A DNA stretch of 64,000 nucleotides from positions 5,532,501 to 5,596,500 of the forward strand of contig NZ_CP034437.1 of assembly GCF_003952225.1 (NCBI RefSeq). Reading direction: 5' to 3'. This stretch comes from Paenibacillus albus. Its GTDB lineage: Bacteria > Bacillota > Bacilli > Paenibacillales > Paenibacillaceae. Below, in pieces: positions 8,371 to 17,189 of this stretch (position 1 is the first letter of the stretch; the number at the start of each line of letters is the position of its first letter). Made by a program: the position numbers and the translations under genes. The notes under the pieces were generated by a model. That model worked only from the letters and a program-made list of their open reading frames with translations. It was not told where the DNA came from and searched no databases.

Positions 8371-9357
8371 TCAACCTCTACGCCGGTTGAGGTGAATGAA
8401 CGTGACCGCCAGCGCCAACACGAGCACCGCGCCTTTGATGATGTCCGTGGTGTAATATTCCACGTTCATCATTGTCATGCCGTTGACGAGCACGCCGATT
8501 AGAATCGCGCCGAAGAACGTGCCGATGACGTTCGGGCGTCCCGCTCCGAAGACGGAGTAGCCGACGAATACGGCGGCGACCGCTTCCATAAGCATCGGTG
8601 AACCTGCGTCGACTTGACCGTTACCAACCCGGGCTGTGAACAGGATGCCACCGATGGCCGCGAGCACGCCAGACATGACGTACGCGAGCGTACGGACTCG
8701 CTTGACGCGCAAGCCGGACAGACGGGCTGCTTCCTCGTTGCCGCCCATCATGATCATCTGCCTGCCGAGGCGCGTGTACTTGAAGAATAGATGCGCAGCT
8801 ACAACTGCAATCACCATAAGAATGACGGGGAACGGCACGCCAAGTAATTTGCCTTGACCAATCCAGAGGAATTGCTTCGTGATCTCGCCAGGTGCCTTGC
8901 TTCCGTCCTGCATCTGCATGTTGCTGTAAATGGAGTAGCCCTTCGTGTACGTCTTATGCACACCACTTACGATATACATGACCGCCAGCGTGGCCAGCAG
9001 ATCCGGAATGCGGACCTTTACGATCAGAAAAGCATTGATCAGCCCGACGATGACTCCGAACGCGATCGGTACGATAATGACGACAGCGAGCGGCATCTGG
9101 TACCACACCATCATCGTCGCCGACAATACGGTTGCCAATGACACGGTAGACCCAACAGACAAATCGAAGCCGTCGACGGTAAGTGAGATGGTCACCCCGA
9201 TGGCGACGAACGTCACGATGGAGATGGAACGCAGAATATCCGCGATATTGTTGTACGTTAGAAAATATTCGTTATAGAGCGAGAAGAACAGTAAGACAAT
9301 TCCGATAAAAATAATCGCTCCATACTTAAATGAGAATTGCAGCAGCCGATTGTTCAT
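8371..9357 (-). CDS. Ribose-type sugar ABC transporter permease
   Basis: The 328-residue integral membrane protein has about ten hydrophobic segments and the RbsC/AraH/XylH family signatures: GFDLSVGS near residue 60 and, in the cytoplasmic coupling loop, GGNEEAARLSG near 205. It forms the membrane channel of a CUT2-type importer for monosaccharides or similar small polar molecules. Its ATG overlaps the stop of the ATPase gene (ATGA), with AAGGAGG inside that gene, so translation is coupled. It is the last gene of the operon; a strong terminator follows. The substrate cannot be read from the sequence. Confidence 0.92.
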   Translation of the reverse strand: MNNRLLQFSFKYGAIIFIGIVLLFFSLYNEYFLTYNNIADILRSISIVTFVAIGVTISLTVDGFDLSVGSTVSLATVLSATMMVWYQMPLAVVIIVPIAFGVIVGLINAFLIVKVRIPDLLATLAVMYIVSGVHKTYTKGYSIYSNMQMQDGSKAPGEITKQFLWIGQGKLLGVPFPVILMVIAVVAAHLFFKYTRLGRQMIMMGGNEEAARLSGLRVKRVRTLAYVMSGVLAAIGGILFTARVGNGQVDAGSPMLMEAVAAVFVGYSVFGAGRPNVIGTFFGAILIGVLVNGMTMMNVEYYTTDIIKGAVLVLALAVTFIHLNRRRG

Positions 9358-10886
9358 AGCATTTCCTCCTTACCTGCACTCGCAAAATAAAGCAAATCTT
9401 CCTGCGTCGCTTCGCCCCGCTGGAACGAGCGGACAATCTTCCCGTCGCACAGAACGAGAATCCGATCGGCAAGACCCAGTGCTTCCGCAAATTCACAGGT
9501 TAGATACAAGATCCCTTTTCCTTGTTGCGCTAACTCCCCGATGATTCGGAAAATATCCCGCTTCGCGCCGATGTCGACGCCCTTGGTCGGCTCGTCGAAC
9601 ACGAAAACGCGCGCATCGGTGCTCGTCCATTTGCCGATTGCCACCTTCTGCTGGTTGCCTCCGCTGAGGAACGCGGTCGCGATATCAGGATGCGACGCCT
9701 TGATGCCAAGCCGCCCAATAACCTCCGACCCGTGACGTTTCTCCTTGGCGCCTGAGATGAAGCCGAGCTTGCTGAGCGAGCGCAGAATCGGCAAGCTCAA
9801 GTTGTGCAGCACGGATTCGCGCACGAGTATGCCTTCCTTGCGCCGTTCCTCGGGCACGAGCACGATGCCCGCTTCCACGGCATCTGCCGGCGAACGCGGC
9901 ACGACCGCCTTGCCAGCGAGTTCGATGCTGCCGCCCTCGGCGGCATCCACGCCGAACAGCAGCCGTGACAGCTCCGTCTTGCCGGCGCCGACAAGGCCGA
10001 CGACCGCGACGATCTCGCCGCCGTGAACGGTCAGGTCCACGCCGCGCACGCGTCGGCCCGCTGCCAACCCGCGCGTCTTGAGGATCGGCTCGCCAATTAC
10101 CGCCGGCAGCTTCGGATACTCCTCCTCGAAGCTTTTGCCGAGCATCGCGCGGATGACGTCAGCGCTGGTTATCGCGCCGGCTAATTCGCTCATGACGACA
10201 TCTCCGTCCCGCATGACCGTGATCCGGTCGCTAACCCGGAACACCTCCGGCAAACGATGCGAGATGAAGACGATTCCGATGCCGGCCGCCTTCAAGCCTT
10301 CCATCAGCCCGAATAACCGGTCTGCTTCTTCTATACTGAGAGGTGCGGTCGGCTCGTCGAGAATGACGAATTTCGCATCCTGCGCGAACAGCCGCGCGAT
10401 GAGCACGAGCTGCTTCTCCGCAAGCGTCAGCTCAGACACGCTGCTGTTAATATTGATGCCAAGCCCAAGCTTATCAAGCACCTGCGCGGCTTCCTGCTTC
10501 AGCTTGCTCCAAGAGATCCAGGCCCTGCCTTCTGAAGCGGCCAAGCGGTCGAGCATAATATTCTCCGCGACGCTCAGATGCTGCACAAGTGACGTATCCA
10601 CCTCCTGATACACGCAGTGGATGCCATTCTTCTTTGCGTCTGCCGGCGAGGAGATCGTTAACGGCTGGCCGTCGATCTCGACCGTGCCATTGTCGCCCGC
10701 GTACGCGCCGGATAATATCTTCATCAACGTGCTCTTGCCCGCTCCGTTCGCGCCGAGAAGTGCATGTACTTCGCCGCCCTGCAGCTCGAAATCGACGCCC
10801 TTCAGCGCCGCGACGCCCGCGAAAGACTTGTCGATGCCATTCATGCGCAGCACGCTCGCCGCACGTGTTGGTTGTCCAGTTACCAT
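9354..10886 (-). CDS. Ribose-type sugar ABC transporter ATPase (two domains)
   Basis: At 510 residues it has the length of RbsA/MglA-type fused ATPases. The N-terminal domain has Walker A GANGAGKST (about 45-53), signature-region LTLAEKQLV and Walker B FVILDEPTA. The C-terminal domain has the degenerate P-loop GLVGAGKTE, the signature LSGGNQQK and FVFDEPTKGVD. It powers import together with the permease. A GAGGAG ribosome binding site lies about 10 nt before the ATG. The gene has clearly higher GC than the flanking small genes. A strong hairpin separates it from the binding-protein gene upstream. Confidence 0.93.
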   Translation of the reverse strand: MVTGQPTRAASVLRMNGIDKSFAGVAALKGVDFELQGGEVHALLGANGAGKSTLMKILSGAYAGDNGTVEIDGQPLTISSPADAKKNGIHCVYQEVDTSLVQHLSVAENIMLDRLAASEGRAWISWSKLKQEAAQVLDKLGLGININSSVSELTLAEKQLVLIARLFAQDAKFVILDEPTAPLSIEEADRLFGLMEGLKAAGIGIVFISHRLPEVFRVSDRITVMRDGDVVMSELAGAITSADVIRAMLGKSFEEEYPKLPAVIGEPILKTRGLAAGRRVRGVDLTVHGGEIVAVVGLVGAGKTELSRLLFGVDAAEGGSIELAGKAVVPRSPADAVEAGIVLVPEERRKEGILVRESVLHNLSLPILRSLSKLGFISGAKEKRHGSEVIGRLGIKASHPDIATAFLSGGNQQKVAIGKWTSTDARVFVFDEPTKGVDIGAKRDIFRIIGELAQQGKGILYLTCEFAEALGLADRILVLCDGKIVRSFQRGEATQEDLLYFASAGKEEML

Positions 10887-10929
10887 GATCGCTCAACTCC
10901 TCTCAAGAAGCACTTCCAGATCAGTAGAA

Positions 10930-10954
10930 GACGGCGCGGAAGCTCCGCGCCGTC
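10930..10954 (-). promoter_or_regulatory. Intercistronic hairpin in the ABC operon
   Basis: A perfect 11-bp GC-rich stem with a 3-nt loop lies between the binding-protein and ATPase genes, without a T-run. Such hairpins commonly protect the binding-protein mRNA 3' end, giving more binding protein than transporter. Confidence 0.6.
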
Positions 10955-11006
10955 TCCTGCTGATCCTTCGTACTTGCGTATCGCTTATGTCGCTCTTAAC
11001 CAGTGC

Positions 11007-12098
11007 TTATTTCGCGCCAACAGATTGCTCCAGCTCTTTCAAGTAATCCGTGTTGCCCTGCTCGCTCTTTCCCCAGCCTTCGACGTATTCGCCGAGATCC
11101 GCTGTCGTTACTTTCTTATCCGTTGGAAGCGCGTCGCGGCTGACGAATACCGGTTCGATCTGTACCGTCGCGTCCGTTTTGTCGCCGTGCAGCTTCTGGT
11201 ACAAGTAGCGCACTTGTACTTGTCCGATGGAGGACGGATCTGCGCCTGCCGATGCTACCCAAGGGCTCGCTGGATCTTGAATGAGCGCGAGATCCTCGTC
11301 GCTAAGATCGATACCGTAAACTTTGATCTCTGTGCGGCCAGCTTGCTTGATCGCATTCGTAACGCCTTTCGCAAACTCATCCCAAGCAGCCCAAACCGCC
11401 GTAATGCTGCCCTTCTCCGGGTACTTCTTCAGAATCGCTTCCATACGCGTTTGAGCGTCCAGCTGCGCTTTGCTTGCATCGCCGAATTGCGCGATTTCTT
11501 TAATATCCGGGTTTGCTTTCAGGAATTCTGCGTATTTGATTTGACGCGACTCCATCGGTGGGAAGCCAGCTACCCATACTTTAACGATGTTGCCTTTGCC
11601 GCCGGAGTCTTTAGCCAGCGCCGCAAGCGACTTGTCTGCCAGCAGCTGGTCGTTCTGAGCCAGGCTCGTTACGCCATCCACAGCCAGCCCGGAGTCGAAG
11701 GCAACGACCGGGATGCCCGCAGCGACTGCTTTGTTCACGCCATTCGTCAACGCGTCGGCATTGCCGTGGTCGAGCAGAATGCCGTCGTATTTCTGATTAA
11801 TCGCCGTATCTAGATTGGAGACCATTTTATTCAAGTCGTTGTCGGATGCCATTACCGTTACTTTGCCGCCGAACTTCTCGATTTGCTTCGTTACGCCATC
11901 GACATATTGTGCCGAGAACGTGCCTTGGTTGAATTGCATAACGAGTGCGATCTTCTTGCCCGCAAGCGCATTCTCCGCCGAGTTGCCGGCATTGGCGCTG
12001 CTATTGTCATTCTTCTCTTTACTGCCGCAAGCGGACAGCACGAGTGTGAGCGCAAGGATGAGTGCGAGCGCGAGGCCCGCGTGTTTCCGAATCTTCAT
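11007..12098 (-). CDS. Sugar ABC transporter substrate-binding lipoprotein
   Basis: The 363-residue product starts with a lipoprotein signal (lipobox LSAC, Cys24), then an Asn/Ser-rich tether, then a periplasmic-binding-protein type 1 fold. GKKIALVMQ opens the first lobe and KYDGILLDHGN and GIPVVAFDSG follow. It captures a small sugar or related ligand outside the membrane and delivers it to the permease. It is the first gene of the operon, as usual for CUT2 systems. GGAGG lies 9 nt before the ATG. With a GH92 mannosidase facing the operon, mannose or a mannosyl derivative is a reasonable but unproven ligand. Confidence 0.9.
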   Translation of the reverse strand: MKIRKHAGLALALILALTLVLSACGSKEKNDNSSANAGNSAENALAGKKIALVMQFNQGTFSAQYVDGVTKQIEKFGGKVTVMASDNDLNKMVSNLDTAINQKYDGILLDHGNADALTNGVNKAVAAGIPVVAFDSGLAVDGVTSLAQNDQLLADKSLAALAKDSGGKGNIVKVWVAGFPPMESRQIKYAEFLKANPDIKEIAQFGDASKAQLDAQTRMEAILKKYPEKGSITAVWAAWDEFAKGVTNAIKQAGRTEIKVYGIDLSDEDLALIQDPASPWVASAGADPSSIGQVQVRYLYQKLHGDKTDATVQIEPVFVSRDALPTDKKVTTADLGEYVEGWGKSEQGNTDYLKELEQSVGAK

Positions 12099-12225
12099 GA
12101 TGATGTTGCCTCCCTATTCTAGATCTCTTAAATTTGAATGTTTTTACTATAAAAGCAAATACCCAGTATGTCAATCGGAAAAGAAAAAAATTAATATATG
12201 GAATACTTCTAGCGGCTGCTGGAAC

Positions 12226-12255
12226 CAAAAAAGACCGACAGGATTAACCCTGTCG
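12226..12255 (-). terminator. Terminator after VanZ gene
   Basis: A 7-bp stem, CGACAGG (12236-12242) with CCTGTCG (12249-12255), is followed by T6 on the minus strand. It lies 150 nt after the VanZ stop and upstream of the ABC operon, insulating the two. Confidence 0.7.
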
Positions 12256-12404
12256 ATCCTAGAACATGACCAAAAACGAATATTACTCTATCTTCCACTA
12301 ATGATCTTTATTTTCCTTAAGAGCTTGCATAAAAAAAATACTAAAAAGCTCCTTCGGACGAAACATTCCCGTATAGAATCCTATAATCTCTTGAAGGATA
12401 TAAC

Positions 12405-12956
12405 TCAGAACCTCATTTTGATCATGAATAAATAATAGTATACAACTGGTAATCCCACGATAACCGACAGCACGGTGATTGCCGTATGTACTTTCTTCTT
12501 ATCTCTTAATAGCAGCAGGAATAACTTATAGACCGCAATGCCGATCCATCCACCCAAACCATTAAGAATGACATCATCAATATCTGCTGTCCCAATGCCT
12601 AAGAGTCCCTGAATGATTTCAACACATATACTCACAATACCTATAAATAGCAGATTATGAATGACGCTTTTATTCCTCTTAAGAACGGACAAATAGACAC
12701 CAAAGGGGATAAAAATAAAGATATTGCCTGCCACATTGCCAAAAGCGAATCTCTTCAAGTTAGCAGAGCTGCCTGCTACGAATTCACTTATGCTATGGAA
12801 AGGAATGAGATTGATAGACCTAACGACAGTCCTCTGACCATCAAATAAATCAGCTAGCGAAACTCTCGATAAAATCAATATTTTAGTTAACAAGATGAGG
12901 TAGCAAATAAACACACCATACAATATAACGGTTTGTAGTCGTTCTCGGTTATTCAT
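12405..12956 (-). CDS. VanZ-family membrane protein
   Basis: The product is about 183 residues with four to five hydrophobic segments. It has the VanZ-like pattern: INLIPFHSI in the first loop, NIFIFIPFGVYLS, CVEIIQGLLGIGTADIDDVILNGLGGWIG near the middle, and a final membrane helix. VanZ proteins are small membrane proteins of uncertain role, first seen with teicoplanin resistance; most stand-alone copies have no proven function. The start at 12956 is chosen because AAGGAG lies 6 nt upstream. It appears monocistronic. Confidence 0.85.
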   Translation of the reverse strand: MNNRERLQTVILYGVFICYLILLTKILILSRVSLADLFDGQRTVVRSINLIPFHSISEFVAGSSANLKRFAFGNVAGNIFIFIPFGVYLSVLKRNKSVIHNLLFIGIVSICVEIIQGLLGIGTADIDDVILNGLGGWIGIAVYKLFLLLLRDKKKVHTAITVLSVIVGLPVVYYYLFMIKMRF

Positions 12957-13129
12957 AACGATCTCCTTATATTCAACTGTCGCGCTGATCAATTAACACC
13001 GAGAAAATTATAACACACTACCAACTCAGCTACTTCATCTCGCATCAGCATAAAAAATTAATATACCGAAGGTGGAGTTAAAGCCAAATAAATGGGATAA
13101 TTAAGAAAAAACAGAGAGGAACGTGCAAA

Positions 13130-13684
13130 GTGGCAAAAGTCGGTGTTTTAGTTGGTAGTCTTCGAAAAGAATCTTTCTCTAAAAAGCTTGCAGCAAACGT
13201 TGCTTCCTTATTCCCCCAAGGCTATGAAGTCGAGTTTGTAGAAATCGGGAATTTAGCTTTGTATAACCAGGATTTCGATGATGAACACAATGTTCCTGCG
13301 GAATACACGGCATTCCGTAACACCATGAAAGATATTGAAGCTGTTTTATTCGTTACTCCTGAATATAATCGTTCGATTCCCGCGGTTTTGAAGAACGCGC
13401 TGGATATAGGTTCTCGTCCCTATGGTGCGAGCGTATGGAATGGCAAACCGGCCGCAATCATCAGCCAATCTCCCGGTAGACTAAGCGGTTACGGAGCTAA
13501 CCACCATCTGCGCCAGCCTCTCGTGTTCTTGAATATGCCAATCCTTCAACAACCTGAAGCTTATATTGGAAATGTAGCTGAAGTATTGGACGAAGCCGGC
13601 AAAATAAAAGATGAAGGAATGGTTAAATCTCTACAAGCATTCGTGAATGCATTTGTCGATTTAATCCATAAACATCAAGTATAA
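13130..13684 (+). CDS. NAD(P)H-dependent FMN reductase
   Basis: The 184-residue flavodoxin-like protein starts at a GTG with GAGAGGA upstream. The N-terminal GSLRKESFSKKLA is the FMN phosphate-binding loop, and FVTPEYNRSIPAVLKNALD is the family signature that contacts the flavin. Such enzymes reduce FMN, azo compounds or quinones with NAD(P)H. It stands next to the quinone-detoxification operon but is on the opposite strand, separated by a bidirectional hairpin. A shared stress role is plausible but not shown. Confidence 0.9.
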   Translation: MAKVGVLVGSLRKESFSKKLAANVASLFPQGYEVEFVEIGNLALYNQDFDDEHNVPAEYTAFRNTMKDIEAVLFVTPEYNRSIPAVLKNALDIGSRPYGASVWNGKPAAIISQSPGRLSGYGANHHLRQPLVFLNMPILQQPEAYIGNVAEVLDEAGKIKDEGMVKSLQAFVNAFVDLIHKHQV

Positions 13685-13692
13685 ATGAAAAT

Positions 13693-13738
13693 TGCCAAGA
13701 GGCATCGGTAATGGAGCTCGATCCGATGCCTCTTGGCA
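13693..13738. terminator. Bidirectional hairpin between FMN reductase and Mhq operon
   Basis: A 16-bp perfect stem, TGCCAAGAGGCATCGG (13693-13708) with its complement at 13723-13738, serves two convergent genes. The T-tracts are weak. Confidence 0.65.
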
Positions 13739-13767
13739 TATTGTCTTATATATGGCCGTTAATAAAA

Positions 13768-14706
13768 CTAATCCAGCTTTCTAACCTCAAAAGCAGATAG
13801 CGTTTGAACAAGTTCGGAGCGCTTATCTTCATACCAGCTCGGCAGTTTCAAGGAATGGCCTAATTCATCCAGTGATTCATCCTTCGTAAACCCAGGAGAA
13901 TCAGTCGCGATTTCGAATAATATACCCCCAGGCTCGCGGAAGTAGATGGCTTGAAAATACTGCCGGTCCTGCACCTCCGTAGGCTCCAGTCCCCTTCTAA
14001 GAATTGCTTCTCTCCATAGCAGGTGTTCTTCAGAATCCTTGGCTCGCCATGCAATGTGATGAACGGTTCCAGGCCCGCCATGCCCTTCGCTCACAGCACT
14101 TTCATTGATCTCGATAAAGTTAATTGAATTCCCGTAAGTACGGAATCGAGTCCACCCGTTCTCTACGCCAACCTTCTCCAATCCAAGCAATTCTTCAAGA
14201 AGAAGACCCGTCTGTTCGGGGTCTTTGCTGAGCAAGCCTGCTCCTCCGAGCCCTTTGATTGCATGCTCTGCCGTAATATCGCCAAAAGCCCATGTACTTC
14301 TTGAACCTTCTTGGCGTTCGACGAGCTCAAGCTGAAGGCCGTCTCGATCTGCAAACTTTAGAAAATTCTCCCCGAATCGCTGCTCGTATTGGAACGGAAT
14401 ATCAAATTTGGTTAACCGTCTTTCCCAGAATGGTAATGCACCTAACGGGATTGCAAATGTGGTCCAGCCCACTTGCCCGGCACCGTACTTCCCTTGGCGT
14501 CCTTTCTCAAATGGGAAGAATGTAATGACGCTCCCAGGTGTTCCTAACTCGTTGCCGAAATACAAATGATATACGCTTGGCACGTCAAAATTAATCGTTT
14601 GTTTGATGAGCCTCAAACCCAGGATGCTCGCATAGAAATCTACATTTGTTTGAGTGTCGCGAGCAAACGCGGTGATATGGTGAATGCCGGCTGTTGTTAT
14701 CTTCAT
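13768..14706 (-). CDS. Ring-cleaving dioxygenase, MhqO/MhqA-like (VOC)
   Basis: At 312 residues it has the two-domain VOC arrangement of the Bacillus MhqA/MhqE/MhqO hydroquinone dioxygenases. TAGIHHITAF at the start carries the first metal ligand His, VHHIAWRAKD around 215 carries the second, and GGILFEIATD near 260 carries the Glu. The enzyme opens hydroquinone or catechol-type rings using Fe(II) and O2. It is the last gene of the operon and overlaps the flavin-reductase gene by 4 nt (ATGA). It is clearly paralogous to the first gene of the same operon (15967-16908). Confidence 0.9.
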   Translation of the reverse strand: MKITTAGIHHITAFARDTQTNVDFYASILGLRLIKQTINFDVPSVYHLYFGNELGTPGSVITFFPFEKGRQGKYGAGQVGWTTFAIPLGALPFWERRLTKFDIPFQYEQRFGENFLKFADRDGLQLELVERQEGSRSTWAFGDITAEHAIKGLGGAGLLSKDPEQTGLLLEELLGLEKVGVENGWTRFRTYGNSINFIEINESAVSEGHGGPGTVHHIAWRAKDSEEHLLWREAILRRGLEPTEVQDRQYFQAIYFREPGGILFEIATDSPGFTKDESLDELGHSLKLPSWYEDKRSELVQTLSAFEVRKLD

Positions 14707-15314
14707 AACGGTCTCTCCATCTCAAAAAGCTCGCCTAATTTGCTATAATAATTGCCGGCCATACGACTTATGGGAGCAAGCTTCAGCGCATCGATGCGTC
14801 CGTTCTCAATAAGCTCCTCCGAAATATGGAAACGAACAATGCGGCCGATCAATAGATCAGTTCCCGGTGTATCTGGCGTTCCTCCAAGCTCAAAAGCATG
14901 TTCGAGGACACACTCCATTCGAATTTTCGACTCCAAGATTCCAGGGACGCTTACCTTCTCGCTTTGAACTGGCGTTAATCCCGCTAATTCAATCTCGCTC
15001 TGATGTGGAGGTAAATTCGCTGCCGTCTCATTCACTTGGACGACATTCGATTCATCTACAATATGAACCACGAGCTCGCCTTTCTGAATGGCATTCCGCG
15101 ATGTATCTTTCCTCACACCCTGTTTGCGTTGAACCGATATCGAAATCATCGGAGGACTACTGGATACAATCGAGAAATAACTGAATGGCGATCCGTTAAG
15201 CACACCTTCGTCGGTTAAGGTTGTCACAAACGCGATGGGTCTTGGTACAATGCTTCCAATGAGCAGCTTATAGTTATCTCGATCTCCTTGCGTACTGGGA
15301 TCTATCGATATCAT
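14703..15314 (-). CDS. Flavin reductase-like, FMN-binding split barrel
   Basis: The 203-residue protein resembles the flavoprotein oxygenase/flavin reductase family: YKLLIGSIVPRPIAFVTT near residue 16 binds flavin phosphate and GSPFSYFSIVSSSPPM follows. It likely binds FMN and hands reduced flavin or electrons to a partner, or reduces quinones directly. An AGGAGGGG ribosome binding site precedes the ATG. It sits between MhqD-like and MhqO-like genes, so a role in aromatic or quinone detoxification is inferred. Confidence 0.85.
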   Translation of the reverse strand: MISIDPSTQGDRDNYKLLIGSIVPRPIAFVTTLTDEGVLNGSPFSYFSIVSSSPPMISISVQRKQGVRKDTSRNAIQKGELVVHIVDESNVVQVNETAANLPPHQSEIELAGLTPVQSEKVSVPGILESKIRMECVLEHAFELGGTPDTPGTDLLIGRIVRFHISEELIENGRIDALKLAPISRMAGNYYSKLGELFEMERPL

Positions 15315-15358
15315 GCCGTTAAACCCCTCCTTTGTATTTCACTTTGTGCTCATTTGGC

Positions 15359-15970
15359 TCAGGAGTTATATTGCTGATTGAACCATTCCCCTGCGGCTTG
15401 TGCTTCGGTTCTCGTTAACTGGTGGCCATAATCCTCCCAATGAATATTCACACTCGCTCCGGCTCCGGACAACAGCTGTTCCAGCTCCTCCGTCTCGCTT
15501 GCAGAACAGATCGGGTCATTCTTGCCCGCTCCAATAAAGATCGGAACATTCGAAAGGTCAGGAAGCGCGATGCTGCGAATAGGAACCATTGGGTGATGCA
15601 AAATAGCTGCTTTAAATGCATCCTTATAGTGAAATAGCAAGCTTCCTGCAATGTTGGCGCCGTTCGAATAACCAATGGCTACAAAGTTATTCCGATCGAG
15701 CGAATATTCATCCGCAGCGTTATTCAGAAAGTCATATAACTCTACTGTCCGAAACTTCAAATCCTCTATATCGAACACGCCTTCGGCTAAGCGGCGGAAG
15801 AACCGAGGCATGCCGTTCTCTAGAACATTGCCCCGAACGCTCAAGATGGAAGACTCGGGAGAGATGAGTCTGGCAAGCGGGATCAGATCATTCTCCGTCC
15901 CGCCAGTTCCGTGAAATAACACAAGTGTCGGTTTATCCGCGTTTTTACCTGCTTCAAAGAGATGTCTCAT
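15359..15970 (-). CDS. MhqD-like carboxylesterase (alpha/beta hydrolase)
   Basis: At 203 residues it matches the phospholipase/carboxylesterase group that includes Bacillus MhqD. The oxyanion-side HGTGGTE is near residue 20, the nucleophile Ser lies in GYSNGAN, the acid in GKNDPICS and the catalytic His in YGHQLT near the C-terminus. In B. subtilis the mhqED pair is induced by methylhydroquinone. Here the gene overlaps the upstream dioxygenase by 4 nt, giving the same mhqE-mhqD order. Cytosolic. Confidence 0.88.
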   Translation of the reverse strand: MRHLFEAGKNADKPTLVLFHGTGGTENDLIPLARLISPESSILSVRGNVLENGMPRFFRRLAEGVFDIEDLKFRTVELYDFLNNAADEYSLDRNNFVAIGYSNGANIAGSLLFHYKDAFKAAILHHPMVPIRSIALPDLSNVPIFIGAGKNDPICSASETEELEQLLSGAGASVNIHWEDYGHQLTRTEAQAAGEWFNQQYNS

Positions 15971-16908
15971 GATTTTGCCTTCAACTCCCTAACTTCGATT
16001 GGAAGCAAATTAGCTTCAATGGCTGCGCGGTGCGGTTCATACCAGGATGGCAGCATTAATTTCTCTCCAAGCTTGTCTGCGGGCTCATCATTCGCAAATC
16101 CAGGTGGATCAGTCGCGATTTCGAATAAGATGCCGCCGTTCTCACGGAAGTAAATCGCATTGAAATATTGGCGATCGATAATTTGTGTAGGGTGGAAGCC
16201 ATTTTTCACCGCTTCTTGCTGCCATTCCTTATGCTCTTCGAAGTCTTTCGCTCGCCATGCAATATGGTGAACCGTTCCGGCTCCTCCTGTACCCATTGGG
16301 ATATTGTTAAGAGGTACGTCAATGATATTGCCAATCTCGCCGAAAGCCTGGAAGCGAGCATATTCCCCGTCTTCTCCGACTTTTTTCAAGCCAAGCGTAT
16401 TCACCAAGACGTCCATGGTTTTGGCCGCTTTGGTACTGAATAATACCGCACCGCCGAATCCTTTAATCGCCTTGTCCGCTGGAATACCGCCGAATGACCT
16501 TTGGCTAAGCGGTCCTTCTTCACGCTCCACAATCTCCAAACGGAGCCCTTCATGATCCGTAAACTGAAGGAAGTCCTCCGAGAAGCGCGATACCTTATTG
16601 AACGAAATTTCCAATTGCGTTAAGCGATCTTCCCAGAAGCTTAATGCCCCCGTCGGAACAACGTATGTGGTGATCCCAACTTGACCGCCGCCGACTTCGC
16701 CTCTTCTTGCGCCGCGTGACGGGAAGAAAGTAATGATCGTCCCTGGGTTACCGTCCTTGTCTCCAAAGTACAGGTGATACACTTCAGGCGCATCGAAATT
16801 AATGGTTTTCTTTACAAGTTTCAAACCAAGCACGCCTGCGTAAAAATCAACGTTTTGCTGCGGATCACCTGCGAATGCAGTGATATGGTGAATACCGGCT
16901 GTTTGCAT
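15967..16908 (-). CDS. Ring-cleaving dioxygenase, MhqE/MhqO-like (VOC)
   Basis: About 313 residues, first gene of the operon. TAGIHHITAF, VHHIAWRAKD and GGILFEIATDPPGF supply the metal-binding His, His and Glu of the two-domain hydroquinone dioxygenases. The ATG at 16908 is chosen because AGGAGG lies about 7 nt upstream; the track-longer start at 16932 has no such site. A promoter and a MarR-type operator lie about 110-170 nt upstream. It differs from the second dioxygenase throughout, so the pair is an old duplication. Confidence 0.9.
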   Translation of the reverse strand: MQTAGIHHITAFAGDPQQNVDFYAGVLGLKLVKKTINFDAPEVYHLYFGDKDGNPGTIITFFPSRGARRGEVGGGQVGITTYVVPTGALSFWEDRLTQLEISFNKVSRFSEDFLQFTDHEGLRLEIVEREEGPLSQRSFGGIPADKAIKGFGGAVLFSTKAAKTMDVLVNTLGLKKVGEDGEYARFQAFGEIGNIIDVPLNNIPMGTGGAGTVHHIAWRAKDFEEHKEWQQEAVKNGFHPTQIIDRQYFNAIYFRENGGILFEIATDPPGFANDEPADKLGEKLMLPSWYEPHRAAIEANLLPIEVRELKAKS

Positions 16909-17038
16909 TGTAAAACCTCCTAGAGTTGTCATTTATTAACGATCACAACATGCTAACGATATTATGTCTTTAACCATGATGCCGAATACTGTGCAGATAT
17001 TCGTTCACCTTCTCGCGAACAATTATCTTTTAATTAAT

Positions 17039-17079
17039 TATCTTATATTTAAGATATATTGAATTAAAGTATTTGTCAA
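17039..17079 (-). promoter_or_regulatory. Promoter with overlapping MarR/MhqR-type operator
   Basis: On the minus strand TTGACA (17079-17074) and TATCTT (17056-17051) are 17 nt apart. The perfect inverted repeat TATCTTA-N4-TAAGATA (17039-17056) covers the -10, where a repressor would block transcription. MhqR operators in Bacillus are palindromes of the same general type (ATCT...AGAT). Confidence 0.65.
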
Positions 17080-17124
17080 CTCCTTTGAATCAGGCTGTCT
17101 TTGAAATGTTTAAAATCTACAAAC

Positions 17125-17152
17125 GAAGAAAAGAGCCGCAAACAAGCGGCTC
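17125..17152 (-). terminator. Terminator after GAPDH gene
   Basis: The stem GAGCCGC (17133-17139) with GCGGCTC (17146-17152) has a T-rich run on the minus strand, 38 nt after the stop. Confidence 0.75.
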
Positions 17153-17189
17153 ACGGCTCATGTACATTCTAAAGTTACATAAGAATGTT

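Noticed and set aside
10764..11813. Long plus-strand ORF of 349 residues
   Set aside because: It is the shadow of the binding-protein and ATPase genes on the other strand; its composition (Arg, Cys, Phe-rich) is unlike a real protein.
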